Shown piece after piece: positions 8,659 to 19,227 of a stretch of DNA of 64,000 bases; within the stretch, counting starts at the first letter, position 1, and each line of letters opens with the position of its first letter. Below the pieces are notes generated by a model. It did not search any database, was not told the DNA's origin, and saw only the letters and a list, made by a program, of their open reading frames with translations. This DNA is from Catonia carolina (lineage: Eukaryota > Arthropoda > Insecta > Hemiptera > Achilidae): NCBI GenBank assembly GCA_035578175.1, contig JAQMRL010000004.1, positions 74,129,901-74,193,900 on the forward strand, written 5' to 3'. Made by a program: the position numbers and the translations under genes.

Positions 8659-11352
8659 TCACAAAAGGTCTCTATTCCATTGCCTTTTCAGTCTTCTAAG
8701 TGGGTTGTGTGGTAGGTGAGGAGCGGACAATGACTGAATTTGTGGATTTGTGTGATAGTGTAGTTTGCTATGAAAACGTCTGTATAGTTTCTTTATTGTT
8801 TCGTCCACCGTTTCAATGTTAAGGTCTCTATGTAATGTTTTGTTACTAACGTATGTTGGACAGCCTGTGATGATGCGTAAAGTTTTGTTCTGGAATGTCT
8901 GAATACGTTTTATGTTAGATACTTTAGCTGATCCGTAGATCACAGAACCATAGGTCCAAATAGGACGAAGAAGTACCTTGTAACAGTTAAGTTTCTGAGT
9001 AATTGGAAGAGGAGATTTATGGTGAATAAGACTGTAGAGAAGTTTTAACCGCGCGTTAAGAGATTGCCTTTTGAGTCTAGTATGTGGATTCCATGTCAGT
9101 CTTCTGTCTAGTGTCAGTCCTAAGTATTTCACTGAGGTTTTTTGTGGGATCGGTGTATTGTGTAAATAAACTGGGGGACAAGTTTGTCGTCTGAGAGTAA
9201 ATGTAATGTGTTGTGATTTTTCCGCATTAAGTTTAATTTTCCAAGTATTACACCAATGTTGTACAGTGTTTATGTGATGTTGAAGATTAAGCGTTACGTC
9301 TTCACACCTGGCTTCGCTGGCTAATATTGCTGTGTCATCGGCAAATGTTGCAGTTATAGTTTGTTGTGTGGTAGGAAAATCGGACACGTAGATGGAGTAC
9401 AAAAGGGGTGACAAAACTGCTCCTTGGGGAACTCCTGCATTTATTGGACGACACGAAGATACAGCAGAACCTTGTTTTACAGAGAAGAAGCGATGTGAAA
9501 GAAACGACTTGATTACAAGATAGTACGTAGACGGTAAAATAGATTTCAATTTAAATAAAAGACCGTTATGCCAGACCTTGTCGAAAGCCTGACTGACATC
9601 AAGAAAAATTCCAGCCGAATACAATTTCCGTTCTAATGATGACGCTAAAATATCGACAATACGGTGTAATTGGTGAATAGTAGAATGGTTTGACCGAAAG
9701 CCAAATTGATGATCAGGGATGACATGTTGTGGAAGAATAGTTAAAAGCCGTTTGTGTAAAATCTTTTCAAATATTTTGGAGCACAGTGGAAGGAGACTAA
9801 TTGGGCGGTACGATGAAGGAACAGAGGGAGGTTTATTAGGCTTTAAAATCATACGAATTTGCGAATGCTTCCACTGTATAGGGAAGGTTGCTGTACGAAA
9901 GATAGAATTAAATAAACATGTTAGAAATACAATACCCTTTCGAGGCAATTCTTTGAGTACTTCGGAGCATATAAGATCATATCCAGGGGCTTTTCCAGTT
10001 TTTAAACCGGCTATTTCGCGTTTAATCTCAGAAGGTTTAATCGGATCATGGGGAAGCGAAACCGGCAAAGGTGTGTCTAGGGATTGTAGGACATAACCAT
10101 CATGTGTGACGTCTGCTAAGTCCTGATGTGGTTGGAATATCTGCTCTAAATGGTCAGCAAAGAGTTCTACTTGCTCTTCGTCTGTGATTCTCCACGGCTC
10201 CCCCTCGTTACGTATTGGAACACGCACTTGCGACTGTCGGAGCATAGCTCGTGTTTTCCTCCACAAGCTACCATCCCGACTGGAAAGTTGACTGATTTGT
10301 TCATCACGTTTATCATCTCGAAAAAGTTTTAGTTGAGTCTTAAGTAAATTAGTTAATTTAGTAAATATACGTTTGTCAGCAAGCAATCGAGTGTTTTGCC
10401 ACCTTTTCCTGGCTCGCCGTTTGTCAGTGATAAGATTTTTAATGTATTGTGGGTAAATTGGGTACAATTTCGGAGGTTTACAGATTGAAGAGGTCCATAC
10501 AGCCTGCTGTACAGTTTCGTTAAAGAATTCTATTGCCTTTTCTATTTCCTCTCCGGTTTTCAGTAAAATAGGTATATTTAACGAAGCGTTTAAAATTTCA
10601 CGAAAGTTATTCCAATTCGTCTCTCCAGCGACTAAGGTTGGGTTGGTTTGGGAACTGGGTTCTGCCCACAGCGACAGATACACAGGAGAATGGTCAGATG
10701 ATAAGTCCGGTGTAGACGAAATGTCGTATGGAACGTTCGTTAGGCCTTTTTGGAAGAACAGGTCAAGAAGGTCCGGAATTTTTCTAGGGGAAGTTGGCCA
10801 ATAAGTGGGAGAATTCGGAGAAATTGCACGTACATTATTCACAGTTATACTACTAAAAAGATTTCTTCCTCGAGAAGTGCTCAATCGAGAGCCCCAATGA
10901 ACATGTTTGGCATTAAAGTCACCACCGACTAGGAAGCACGAACCAAGTTTAGTAAAGAAGTCAGAAAACATAGCTCGAGAGATAACAAATCGTGGAGGAC
11001 AATAAACAGAACCGATTGTAATATTTTTATGAAGAGTACTACGATGCAGTACGATGCAGGAGAATTGAATGCAAGGGGTGGAAATGTTTTGACAGGGATA
11101 ATGAGTTAAAGATGATTTAATAATTACTGCAACACCACCGTGAGCTGTGTTGTCTGGATGATCCGTTCTGTATGTTGTGTAATCTCGAATGAAGAACCTA
11201 GTTCGTGAAGTAAAGTGTGTTTCCGTAATTAAAGCTATGTCAATACGTTTGTCATGCAATGTAAAGTCTAGTTCGTTTCTGTGCTGGGCGAGACCATTTG
11301 CGTTCCATAGAAGAACTGACAGGGACCCACAAGTCAGTAAGTTATTTGGCAT
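8659..11352 (-). CDS. Jockey ORF2: endonuclease-reverse transcriptase
   Basis: An 897-residue protein that nicks target DNA and reverse transcribes the element RNA at the nick. Residues 1-230 form an APE-type endonuclease: WNANG (about 16-20), TETHF with the catalytic Glu near 44, VYCPP, GGDFNAKH, DLLDLF and SSDHSPV are all visible. The reverse transcriptase follows, roughly residues 440-720: SSYRPISLL, the FLDVSQAFDKVWH Asp, GVPQGAVLSP, the catalytic TFADDTA and KYLGLTLD. The C-terminal ~150 residues (ending LRRLKRQWNRDLL) match the usual jockey tail, and there is no RNase H. The start ATG overlaps the ORF1 stop by 11 nt (ATGCCAAATAA), which points to termination-reinitiation on one bicistronic RNA. 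No stop or frameshift is seen and no key residue is missing, so it looks functional. Confidence 0.96.
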   Translation of the reverse strand: MPNNLLTCGSLSVLLWNANGLAQHRNELDFTLHDKRIDIALITETHFTSRTRFFIRDYTTYRTDHPDNTAHGGVAVIIKSSLTHYPCQNISTPCIQFSCIVLHRSTLHKNITIGSVYCPPRFVISRAMFSDFFTKLGSCFLVGGDFNAKHVHWGSRLSTSRGRNLFSSITVNNVRAISPNSPTYWPTSPRKIPDLLDLFFQKGLTNVPYDISSTPDLSSDHSPVYLSLWAEPSSQTNPTLVAGETNWNNFREILNASLNIPILLKTGEEIEKAIEFFNETVQQAVWTSSICKPPKLYPIYPQYIKNLITDKRRARKRWQNTRLLADKRIFTKLTNLLKTQLKLFRDDKRDEQISQLSSRDGSLWRKTRAMLRQSQVRVPIRNEGEPWRITDEEQVELFADHLEQIFQPHQDLADVTHDGYVLQSLDTPLPVSLPHDPIKPSEIKREIAGLKTGKAPGYDLICSEVLKELPRKGIVFLTCLFNSIFRTATFPIQWKHSQIRMILKPNKPPSVPSSYRPISLLPLCSKIFEKILHKRLLTILPQHVIPDHQFGFRSNHSTIHQLHRIVDILASSLERKLYSAGIFLDVSQAFDKVWHNGLLFKLKSILPSTYYLVIKSFLSHRFFSVKQGSAVSSCRPINAGVPQGAVLSPLLYSIYVSDFPTTQQTITATFADDTAILASEARCEDVTLNLQHHINTVQHWCNTWKIKLNAEKSQHITFTLRRQTCPPVYLHNTPIPQKTSVKYLGLTLDRRLTWNPHTRLKRQSLNARLKLLYSLIHHKSPLPITQKLNCYKVLLRPIWTYGSVIYGSAKVSNIKRIQTFQNKTLRIITGCPTYVSNKTLHRDLNIETVDETIKKLYRRFHSKLHYHTNPQIQSLSAPHLPHNPLRRLKRQWNRDLL

Positions 11353-12586
11353 ATGTGTGAGCGAGCGACTGTGTAAGATTAGTTAATTGTGAAAGAAGAC
11401 TGAAAAGGGGTTGGATGAGTTTATTTAAATTTGTGATTAAACTTACTAAATCAGTTGATGTCTGTGAATGCGACTCGACAGGAGGCCACTGGGACGACTG
11501 GTTAGTGTTGATGTCTTCAGTGTTGCTGTATGTTCTTTGTCGTGCTGTAGCTGGTTGTGAAGATTTTTGCCAAGCTGTGTTGTTGATTGTTGTGTTGTTT
11601 GGTAGCGGAGGGAAGTCTGTCTGGTTGAATGATGTGGTTGCTGCTGGTTGTGCTGGAGCAGAAGACGCTGTCCTTTGCTGTCGTTGATTGCGCAATGTTT
11701 GGTGCACCTGACAACCTTTATAGTTGGCAGGGTGCGTGCCCCGGCAATTAGCGCATCTTGCAGGTGTCGTGCGTGTTTTTGTGCAGATTTTTGAATCATG
11801 CGCTTCACCACAACGTACACATCGAAATGGGTGGCGACAGTAGGTTTTGGTGTGAGCGAACGACTGGCATCTTGTACACTGTGGTATACTGCGTTTCTTT
11901 CGTGGTTCTTCAATAACAATTCTGTAGCTAAGAAGAGATTTCAGATCAAAAACCTTCTCGTCGTATGTGTCGCTGCTTATTTCTACAAAAAAGAGTGGTA
12001 AAGGTGTTCGGATGATTTCTTCTTCTTGTTTGTCATTCACAATTACTTTTCGGCGAGATAGTACATTTGTCACTGTAACAGCAGTGTATCCTAACTGACG
12101 AAAAGCTTCTTGGATATCTTCTGTTCTTGCAGAAGGATGTAATCCGCGTATAACAACCTTTGGAAGTTTCTCCGAAGGCAGTTGATATGTATGAAAATTT
12201 GCGTTGTGTTGTTCAAGACACCGCACAAATATCCTGTAAGTTGCAGGCGAATTCGGGTAAACGATAACGTTAGAGACGCTGCTTTTTAAAGTAAATGAGT
12301 CCTGTCCTCCAACGTCTCTCAGGATTTTTATAAGACAGTTGGCATCTGCTACTCCCTTTAAATATATTGGAGGAACTTTGTCCTCTCGTAGTTCTGTTTC
12401 ATCCATAGTGTTTGACAGAGGTGAAAATGAGTTAGAAAGATGCACTGTATTGTCAATTTCTTGTCTCTTCTTTAGGCGTGAATCTTGATCACTATTTGAG
12501 AGTGGTCTTTTTTTCCCGACCACGGTTTCCCATATTGAATCGCTGCCATTTGGTTCAACATCTAGGTTAGTGTTCTCCGTTGCCAT
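11342..12586 (-). CDS. Jockey ORF1: gag-like RNA-binding protein
   Basis: A 414-residue nucleic-acid chaperone expected to coat the LINE RNA and form the ribonucleoprotein with ORF2. Residues 1-80 are polar and basic (KKRPLSNSDQDSRLKKRQE). Residues about 130-230 match the PRE/C2HC-associated domain of jockey gags (VVIRGLHPSARTEDI, PLPLFFVEI). Three zinc knuckles follow: CTRCQSFAHTKTYC, CVRCGEAHDSKIC and CANCRGTHPANYKGC, each with the Cys-Cys-His-Cys set intact. The last ~120 residues are Gln/Thr/Ser-rich and probably disordered. The start is chosen because its context (GCCATGG) is strong and the frame is first in the element RNA. It ends with an 11-nt overlap into ORF2. No disruption is seen. 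Confidence 0.95.
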   Translation of the reverse strand: MATENTNLDVEPNGSDSIWETVVGKKRPLSNSDQDSRLKKRQEIDNTVHLSNSFSPLSNTMDETELREDKVPPIYLKGVADANCLIKILRDVGGQDSFTLKSSVSNVIVYPNSPATYRIFVRCLEQHNANFHTYQLPSEKLPKVVIRGLHPSARTEDIQEAFRQLGYTAVTVTNVLSRRKVIVNDKQEEEIIRTPLPLFFVEISSDTYDEKVFDLKSLLSYRIVIEEPRKKRSIPQCTRCQSFAHTKTYCRHPFRCVRCGEAHDSKICTKTRTTPARCANCRGTHPANYKGCQVHQTLRNQRQQRTASSAPAQPAATTSFNQTDFPPLPNNTTINNTAWQKSSQPATARQRTYSNTEDINTNQSSQWPPVESHSQTSTDLVSLITNLNKLIQPLFSLLSQLTNLTQSLAHTYAK

Positions 12587-12810
12587 GGCAACCGACGTTG
12601 ATTGTTGTGGTAATTTAAATGAAATAAAAATGTCTTATTTAAAATAAATATCACACATAATGTCACATATCAAACGAAACTATATTAAATAATGAATGTC
12701 ACAAACAAAAATTACCACCGGTATCTATAAAGAATAAACTATAAATTAAATAACAAATCGGAACGTAAGTTCGCGCACTGTTAGTCGATTAACAAAAATC
12801 AGCTGTTTCC
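12587..12810 (-). promoter_or_regulatory. LINE 5' UTR, presumed internal promoter
   Basis: 224 nt between the 5' end of the element (GGAAACAGCTGATTTTTG) and the ORF1 ATG. Jockey-clade LINEs carry an internal Pol II promoter in their first tens of bases, so this segment should contain it. I cannot name individual boxes with confidence. No ATG in good context precedes ORF1. Confidence 0.55.
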
Positions 12811-12937
12811 GCCAACAATCTAAAAAAATAAATTTAATATAATAATTTTGTTTTTATGCTTTAAAATATAATTATTTTAAGACTAATTTTGAAGTAATTA
12901 ATTTTTATTGAAAACTTTCAGAAAATTGAAATGTTAG

Positions 12938-13003
<66 letters not shown>
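12938..13003. repeat. (AAT)n microsatellite
   Basis: An uninterrupted ATA/TAA run of about 22 units lies about 120 bp outside the LINE's 5' duplication. It is not part of the LINE. Confidence 0.97.
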
Positions 13004-13004
<1 letters not shown>

Positions 13005-14171
13005 AATAATTCTATATAACAACTTTTTGACAAATGTACTGTATTTAACCAATGGCGCCTACATCATATGAGCAATAACGTAACTAGAGTCTATGTTATA
13101 TTTTGTAAACAATAGACGGACAAATCTTTACTTAAAAATTAACCGCATAGAAACTTAAGTTCAAACAACGTTTTACCATTTTTATAACCCAAAATTTATC
13201 TACAGACATATTGTTGTTGTATTTAGACTTCATGTTTAAATATTTAATAACAAGGAAGCATTGTCAATATAAGTAACATTTATTCCTAGGAATTTTTATC
13301 GGAACTGATTTATCTACAATGAATTAATAATTGGATGAAATTGTCGAATATAGTAACATTATTATTTTAAAAAAAAGTTCAAACGGTATTTGAAATACAC
13401 AGCAATCAAATTAAACGAAATAGAAAAGTTTCAACACGCAATCATCAAATATTAAGAAATGTCCATCATTTGTTTTTCTCGTAACATACATTTTAATCTA
13501 TGTAGAAAAAAAACTCTCGCGAATTATGTGCTTAAACTATCTTTCCTCAAATTTGACAGATATATTTTATTATCAACAATAAAAGTTAATTCTTCCACAT
13601 TTTTTTTAATATTAAGACTAGATCTTCATAAATTAATAATTAATTATTAAGGATTATATAATAATTATTGAACTCATTAATTAATTAAGAGATAAATAAA
13701 AAACCATCTGATCAGGTTTTATTGTAGAGTTTCAAGTATTCAATTTCATTTTTTAATTTTTACTCAACATTTTTATTTTTTTTTGCTCTATTTCCCCCTC
13801 GTACAGGGCCATTTTAGACCACGTGAGGTGACTTTAGGTATTTTTGTAATCTATTTTTCCAACCCACATTCACAGTATTCGTTCACTGTAGAGTTTGCTC
13901 CTTTCTTCTGTCCTCCCGGTGTTCTGTTTTTGCTCTTTATTGAAGCCCTTAAAGTACGTAATTATTTGTCTAAATTTGGTTCGACTCATTAGGTTTTCTC
14001 GGTTTATTCCAGTTTTTTCAATAGTAGTGTAGATAATGATATATAATTGACAAAATATTGTAAGATGTATCATTTATTTCAGTTGAAATTCACAATAACG
14101 CTGTCATGATATTCAGTGTCTAATACATAGCTTAAGATAAAACGGAATCCCTACGTAACTACATGTTAACA
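13004..14171. other. No gene seen; AT-rich
   Basis: Only short incidental frames. The stretch 13791-13850 (CCCCCTCG..TTTTAGACCACGTGAGGTGA) recurs in reverse at about 48630-48695, so it belongs to some dispersed repeat. Confidence 0.5.
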
Positions 14172-14466
14172 AAAGGAACATTTTTTGAACCAAATTGATT
14201 CAAATTTTTGCAGCAGTTTTATTGCGGTTTGTTACATATGCTGAGTTTTTTTCAGTAAGTTGTGAAGAACAGAAAATGAAAAGAAATGTTGTTCAATGGA
14301 CCACTTCAATTTGTATAATTTTTGTAAATTTGTCACAAAAAAAGTGTTAAAAGTAGAATTTATCATTTCAAAAAATACTCACCATATATAGTACTCCAAG
14401 ATTCATAGTGTGTGAATATTTCAGAAAGATTGATCAACCGATTGCTGATAAAATGCTCCTTATGTA
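14172..14466. repeat. Repeat Y3, inverted ends AGGAACATTTT / AAAATGCTCC
   Basis: About 295 bp bounded by AAGGAACATTTTTTGAA and GATAAAATGCTCCTTATG, which are reverse-complement-like. The same arrangement is seen at 45451-46332 and 56422-56720. Sequence between the ends is only weakly alike, so this is an old family. Confidence 0.5.
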
Positions 14467-14572
14467 TTACAAAAGTATATTTTCAGTAAATGGCAAAAAA
14501 ATATCGGTAAATGTACATGTACGGTTAGTATAAGTACGTACAATCAAAACATTCCTGGTCGTAAGCTTCTTT

Positions 14573-14734
14573 TTTACTTTCTCGTGCCTATATGAATATA
14601 TAGGAAGGAAAGTATTGTTTTCATGTCGATTTTAAGAAATCGAGTTTTCACCGGATCTAAACGTTTTCAGACCCCCTGAACCCAAAAAACATGTTTTTAG
14701 CGATTGGTCTGTGTCTGTGTCTGTGCGTGCGTGC

Positions 14735-14772
<38 letters not shown>

Positions 14773-15551
14773 GTGTGTGAACAGAATATCTCAAGAACGC
14801 AAGAACGGAACAACGTACGAACTTCAAACTTGAAACTTTAGTTACATACCACTACCGAACCCGACACGAACATTTTCATCAAAATCGGTCAACCGGAAGT
14901 AGTAGTTTATTCGTGTCATTTTTCACTTTTTTGCGATTTTCTCAAAAACTGGTCCTACGATGTTTTTTAAATCACCTCATTTACTCAATTTTTTATTCTC
15001 TACAAGATAGGGTATGCGCCATATTTGCTGAAATTCTGCGTGAGGCTGTTTTTACGTAAAAACATTTTCTTTTTAAGATTGCGGCTTTAATATGCATTTT
15101 AGCGCAAAATGTTATATAATAAAAGTTGTAGAGAATTTAAAAACCTACAACTTTTATTTCAAACATTTGTTTGTATAATGCTTAGTTTAGCGGTAATTAG
15201 CAATTTTCTGTTTTTTTCTCACGAAAACGTGTGAATAATCGATTTTTTTAAGATTTCGGCCTTAGAATGCATTTTACGACAAAAGTGTATATAATAAAAT
15301 TTATAGGAAATTAAGAGATCTACAATTTTTATTTAGAGCATTTTTTTGTACAGTACCTAGTTTAGCGTGAATAAGCGATTTTCCGTATTTTTAAGCTAAA
15401 CTGAGGTCGATTTTAATTTTGCGTATTTCACCAATGTTTTTTGAGGTTAGTTTTTTGTTCATTTCTAATGTTTTAATACTAATGTTAGGTTTATTGTTAA
15501 TTATTTGCATTGGCAAGAGAAAGTTGTGTGAGTGTTTCACACCAGATTTTT
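14573..15551 (+). mobile_element. H5: HINE-like element, full length
   Basis: Has both termini, the two internal units and a (GT)n/(GC GT) tract at 14701-14780. The first motif copy carries one change (ACTTTCTCGTGCC). Short ORFs at its 3' end recur in every copy and come from shared non-coding sequence. Confidence 0.93.
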
Positions 15552-16084
15552 ATGTATATCAACATCTAATTCCATCTTCTTCATTCTTTTCTTTTTCCTC
15601 TCTTCTTGTTTATATAAGTATACATGTATATAATAATACATATAATTATGCAAGGTGATATTGTAAATGAAAGTATTCGAAAATTTGGCGTGCAATACTT
15701 TTAAAAAAAATTAATTACTTTATTAATCCACCGTCAAAAATAAAACATGTATCAACATGCACCAATAGATGCAGAAAAACTTGAACTTTCGATTGGCGCT
15801 AAAAACAAAAAAATGAATTTTTTTTCCGATTCCGTCTTACCTTGAATCATTAAAATGTTTTATATTGTCATAAGAAACTAATAAATTGTTTATTTTATTT
15901 TCAGGTAAGTGCCATTTCTATCAATCAATTTGGATATCTGTAAGTAAGTCCATTTAATATTGATTATTTACATTTATTGCTATTTACGAGGGACATTCAG
16001 TATTTAACAAGACAAATTGATGTAGAGAGAACAAACATAAAATAAATGTCATTTATTTAATGACATTTAAACGTATAATACTTT
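15552..16084. other. No gene seen
   Basis: AT-rich. A small palindrome, AAATGTCATTTATTTAATGA with its mirror, sits at about 16045-16070 directly before the old H copy. No coding or RNA signal. Confidence 0.45.
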
Positions 16085-16567
16085 TGTGTGCGAGAGTGTG
16101 TGTGTGTAAGTGTTGTGTGTGTGTGTGTGTGTGTGTTTCAACTGGAAGTAGTAGGTTATTAGTAAAATTTTTCATTGTTTTGCAATTTCCTCTGAAACGG
16201 CTTTTTGAATTTTGTTTGAAATCACCTCATTTACTAATTTTTTTATGCTTTACAAGATTGGGTAAGCGGTATGTCTGCTGAAATTCGTGGGGGTTTGCTC
16301 CTTCATATTAAGGTTGTTTTTTTCTAATATTGCGATCTTAACGTGAATTTCAGAGGAAAAGCATACATAATTAAAGTTTTAGAAAAATTAAAAACCTAAA
16401 ACTTTTATTTCGAGTATTTTTTCTACAGCGCTTTGTTTAGCGTCGATAAGTGATATTCTATATTTTTTAATTGAAATATAGGTGAAAAATGGAGTTTAAT
16501 AGGTAAGAAATGCAACTTTAGTATGTATTTTACGACAGAAAAGTACAAAAATAAAGTTTTAGAAAAT
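16085..16567 (+). mobile_element. Old HINE-like copy, 5' part (split by H6)
   Basis: A diverged copy beginning at the (GT)n tract and running through unit 1 into unit 2, where it is cut by H6. It resumes at 17494-17737. Divergence from the consensus is much higher than in H6, so it is older. Confidence 0.8.
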
Positions 16568-17493
16568 AAAAAAATCTGGTGTGAAACACTCACACAACTT
16601 TCTCTTGCCAATCCAAATAATTAACAATAAACCTAACATTAGTAACCTAAGCATTAGAAATAAACAATAAAACTAACCTCAATAAACATAACCTAATTTT
16701 AATCATGAGTAAAAGACGTAAAATGAAAATCAACCTCAGTTTGGCTTAAAAATACGGAAAATTACTCTTTCACGCTAAACTAGGCTCTGTAGAGAAAAAT
16801 TCTCTAAATAAAAATTGTAGTTTGTTTAATTTCCTCTAAATTTAATTATATACACTTTTGTCGTAAAATGCATACTAAAGCAGAATTGTTCTAGTAAATA
16901 TATCGATTTTTCACACGTTTTTAAGAGAAAAAAAAACAGAAATCTCTAATTACCGCTAAACTAAGCGTTATACAAAAAAATATTTGAAATAAAAGTTGTA
17001 GGATTTTAAATTCTTTACATTTTTTATATAAATTTTTGCGCAAAAATGCATATTAAAACCGCAATCTTAAAAAAACAATATTTTTTACGTGAAAAAAGCT
17101 TTTCCAAGAATTTCAGCTGACATTACGCCTACCCTATCCTGTAAAGCATAAAAAATTTAGTAAACCAGGCGATTTAAAAAAAAATCGTAGTACCCGTTTT
17201 TGAGAAAATCGCAAAAAAGTGAAAAATTACGCGAATGAACTACTACTTCGGTTGACCGATTTTAATGAAAATGTTTGTGTTGGGTCCTCTAGTGGTATCT
17301 AACTAAAGTTTTAAGTTCGTACGATGTTTCGTTCTTGAGATATTCTGTTCACACACACAGGCCAATCGCTAAACAATGTTTTTTTGGATCATGGGTTTTG
17401 AAAACGTGTAGATCCGGTGAAGACTCCGTTTCGAAAAATCGACATGAAAACAATACTTTCCTTTCTTTATATTCATATAGGCAAGAGAAAGTT
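16568..17493 (-). mobile_element. H6: HINE-like element nested in an older copy
   Basis: Near full-length minus copy. It interrupts the old plus copy between AGTTTTAGAAAATAAAA and AAAACTTTTTAACC. The microsatellite is reduced to (CA)5 at about 17351. The inner motif reads GCAAGAGAAAGT. Confidence 0.92.
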
Positions 17494-17737
17494 AAAACTT
17501 TTTAACCTTTATTTCAAGCATTTTTCTATAGAACTTAGTTTAGCGTCAATTAGTGATTTTTCATATTTTTAATTCTAACAGAGGTTGATTTTCATATAAA
17601 CGTCACTCATGATTCATCATCATTGATCCATGTTCGTGGTTTAATGATTCAGATTCACTTTTGATTACAAATTGGTTATATTTATTACTATTTACGTTGG
17701 TAAAACACATTCGTGTGAGTGTTTCACATCAGGTTTT
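17494..17737 (+). mobile_element. Old HINE-like copy, 3' part (after H6)
   Basis: Continues unit 2 (TTTATTTCAAGCATTTTTCTA, TTAGTTTAGCGTC) to the terminal hairpin GTGTGAGTGTTTCACATCAGG at about 17715-17735. Joined to 16085-16567 it makes one ancestral element. Confidence 0.8.
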
Positions 17738-18298
17738 TAAATATTGTAAAATATTATATAGCGGACAATGGAAGTTGAAATCATTAAAACCAAATAAATT
17801 TATTGTCTTTTCAGTAGATTTTTTTAACATCTCTACTTGGTACTACTACTACAACATTCTTCAGTCATCGAGTTTTGTGGTTAAGAGATCATTGACTCAG
17901 CCTCTTGTACGTGCCTTTTCAACTTCCCCCATAATCCAATCCTTCTCCATCTTTTGCTCTTTAATTCTCTCTCTCTCTTTCTCTCTCTCCTTCTTCATTG
18001 GACTCACTCTCTCCCATGTCATCTTACACCGTTTCTCTTGTTTTCTCCCTCTTACATGTACGAAGTTAAGTTGGAACATCGAATCTCAAACCAGCTCTTT
18101 CTTGAGTAGTGAATTTTGGTACATAATCTTTGATTTAATATAACTATATCCTTCTAAATCTAATACCCCTAATAAATTTCGTTTATTATATTTTAGTTAA
18201 ACGTTAAAGTATTTATTTTATCGTAGCTTGTTTATGGATTTTATAATCTTGTAAAATAAATTTTATTTAATCTATTCACTTTTTACTTTTTAATATAT
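17738..18298. other. No gene seen; CT-rich patch
   Basis: 17939-18030 is a short polypyrimidine patch (CTCTCTCTCT, CTTTCTC). A 160-codon frame spanning the old H end and this patch has no recognisable domain, and I take it as chance. Confidence 0.45.
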
Positions 18299-19227
18299 TT
18301 ACTTTCTCTTGCCGATATGAATACATATAGGATGGAAAGTATTGTTTTCATGTCGATTTTTCGAAATCGAGTTTTCACCAGATCTACACTTTTCAGACCC
18401 CTGAATCCAAAAAAACATGTTTTAGCGATTGGTCTGTGTGTGTGTGTATACAGAATATCTCAAGAACGGAACATCGTACACTTGAAACTTAAGTAACATA
18501 CTACTACCGGACCCGACACGAACATTTTCATCAAAATCGGTCAACCGAAAGTAGTAGTTTATTCGTGTAACTTTTCACTTTTTTGCGATTTTCTCAAAAA
18601 CTGGTCCTACGATTTTTTTAAAAAATCACCTGGTTTACTAAATTTTTTATGCTTTACAAGATAGGGTAGGCGCCATGTTTGCTAAAATTCAATCCTTCTC
18701 CTGCTGTTTTCACGTAAAAAAATTGTTTTTTTTTTTAAGATTACGGCTTTAATATGCATTTTAGCGCAAAAATTTATATAATAAAAAATGTAGTGAATTT
18801 AAAATCCTACAAATTTTATTTCAAACATTTTTTGTACAATGCTTAGTTTAGCGGAAATTAGTGATTTTCTGTTTTTTCTCACAAAAACGTGTGAAAAATC
18901 GATTTTTTCAGATTTCGGCCTTAGTATGCATTTTACGACAAAAGTGTATACAATCAAATTTATAGGAAATTAAAATATCTACAACTTTTATTTAAAACAT
19001 TTTTCTATATAGAACCTTGTTTAGCGTGAGAGTGATTTTCCGTATATTTAAGTCAAACTAAGGTCGATTTACATTTTGCGTCTTTCACTCATGATTAAAA
19101 TAAGGTAATGTTTTTTTAGATTAGGTTTTTGTTTATTTCTAATGTTTTATTACTAAATTTAGGTTATATAGGTCATTATTTGCATTGGCAAGAGAAAGTT
19201 GTGTGAGTGTTTCACACCAGATTTTTT
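18299..19227 (+). mobile_element. H7: HINE-like element, full length
   Basis: Starts ACTTTCTCTTGCCGATATGA and ends at the hairpin and CAGATTTTTTT. The (GT)n is very short here (about 18433-18447), showing length variation at the fixed site. Confidence 0.92.

Larger units (their letters stand above)
8510..12810 (-). mobile_element. Full-length jockey-clade non-LTR retrotransposon
   Basis: A complete 4.3-kb LINE on the minus strand: 5' UTR (12587-12810), ORF1, ORF2, a 149-bp 3' UTR and a poly(A) tail (T run at 8510-8521). It is flanked by a perfect 11-bp target-site duplication GCCAACAATCT at 8499-8509 and 12811-12821. Both ORFs are uninterrupted. The ORF1 PRE/C2HC-zinc-knuckle arrangement and ORF2 with endonuclease and reverse transcriptase but no RNase H are typical of the jockey clade. 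Its GC content is visibly higher than the surroundings. Intact frames and duplication imply a recent insertion that may still be competent. Confidence 0.95.

Noticed and set aside
11446..11919. 157-codon and other frames overlapping LINE ORF1 on either strand
   Set aside because: Shadow frames of ORF1. The zinc-knuckle frame is clearly the real one.
12784..12810. LINE 5' end and SINE1 head share AACAGCTGATTTTT
   Set aside because: 14 bases around a palindromic CAGCTG. There is no further similarity on either side, so I treat it as coincidence.
14573..15551. HINE-like family as a simple TIR DNA transposon
   Set aside because: The 13-bp inverted motifs are subterminal, the two outer ends differ (the 3' side has an extra hairpin), and no fixed-length target duplication was found.
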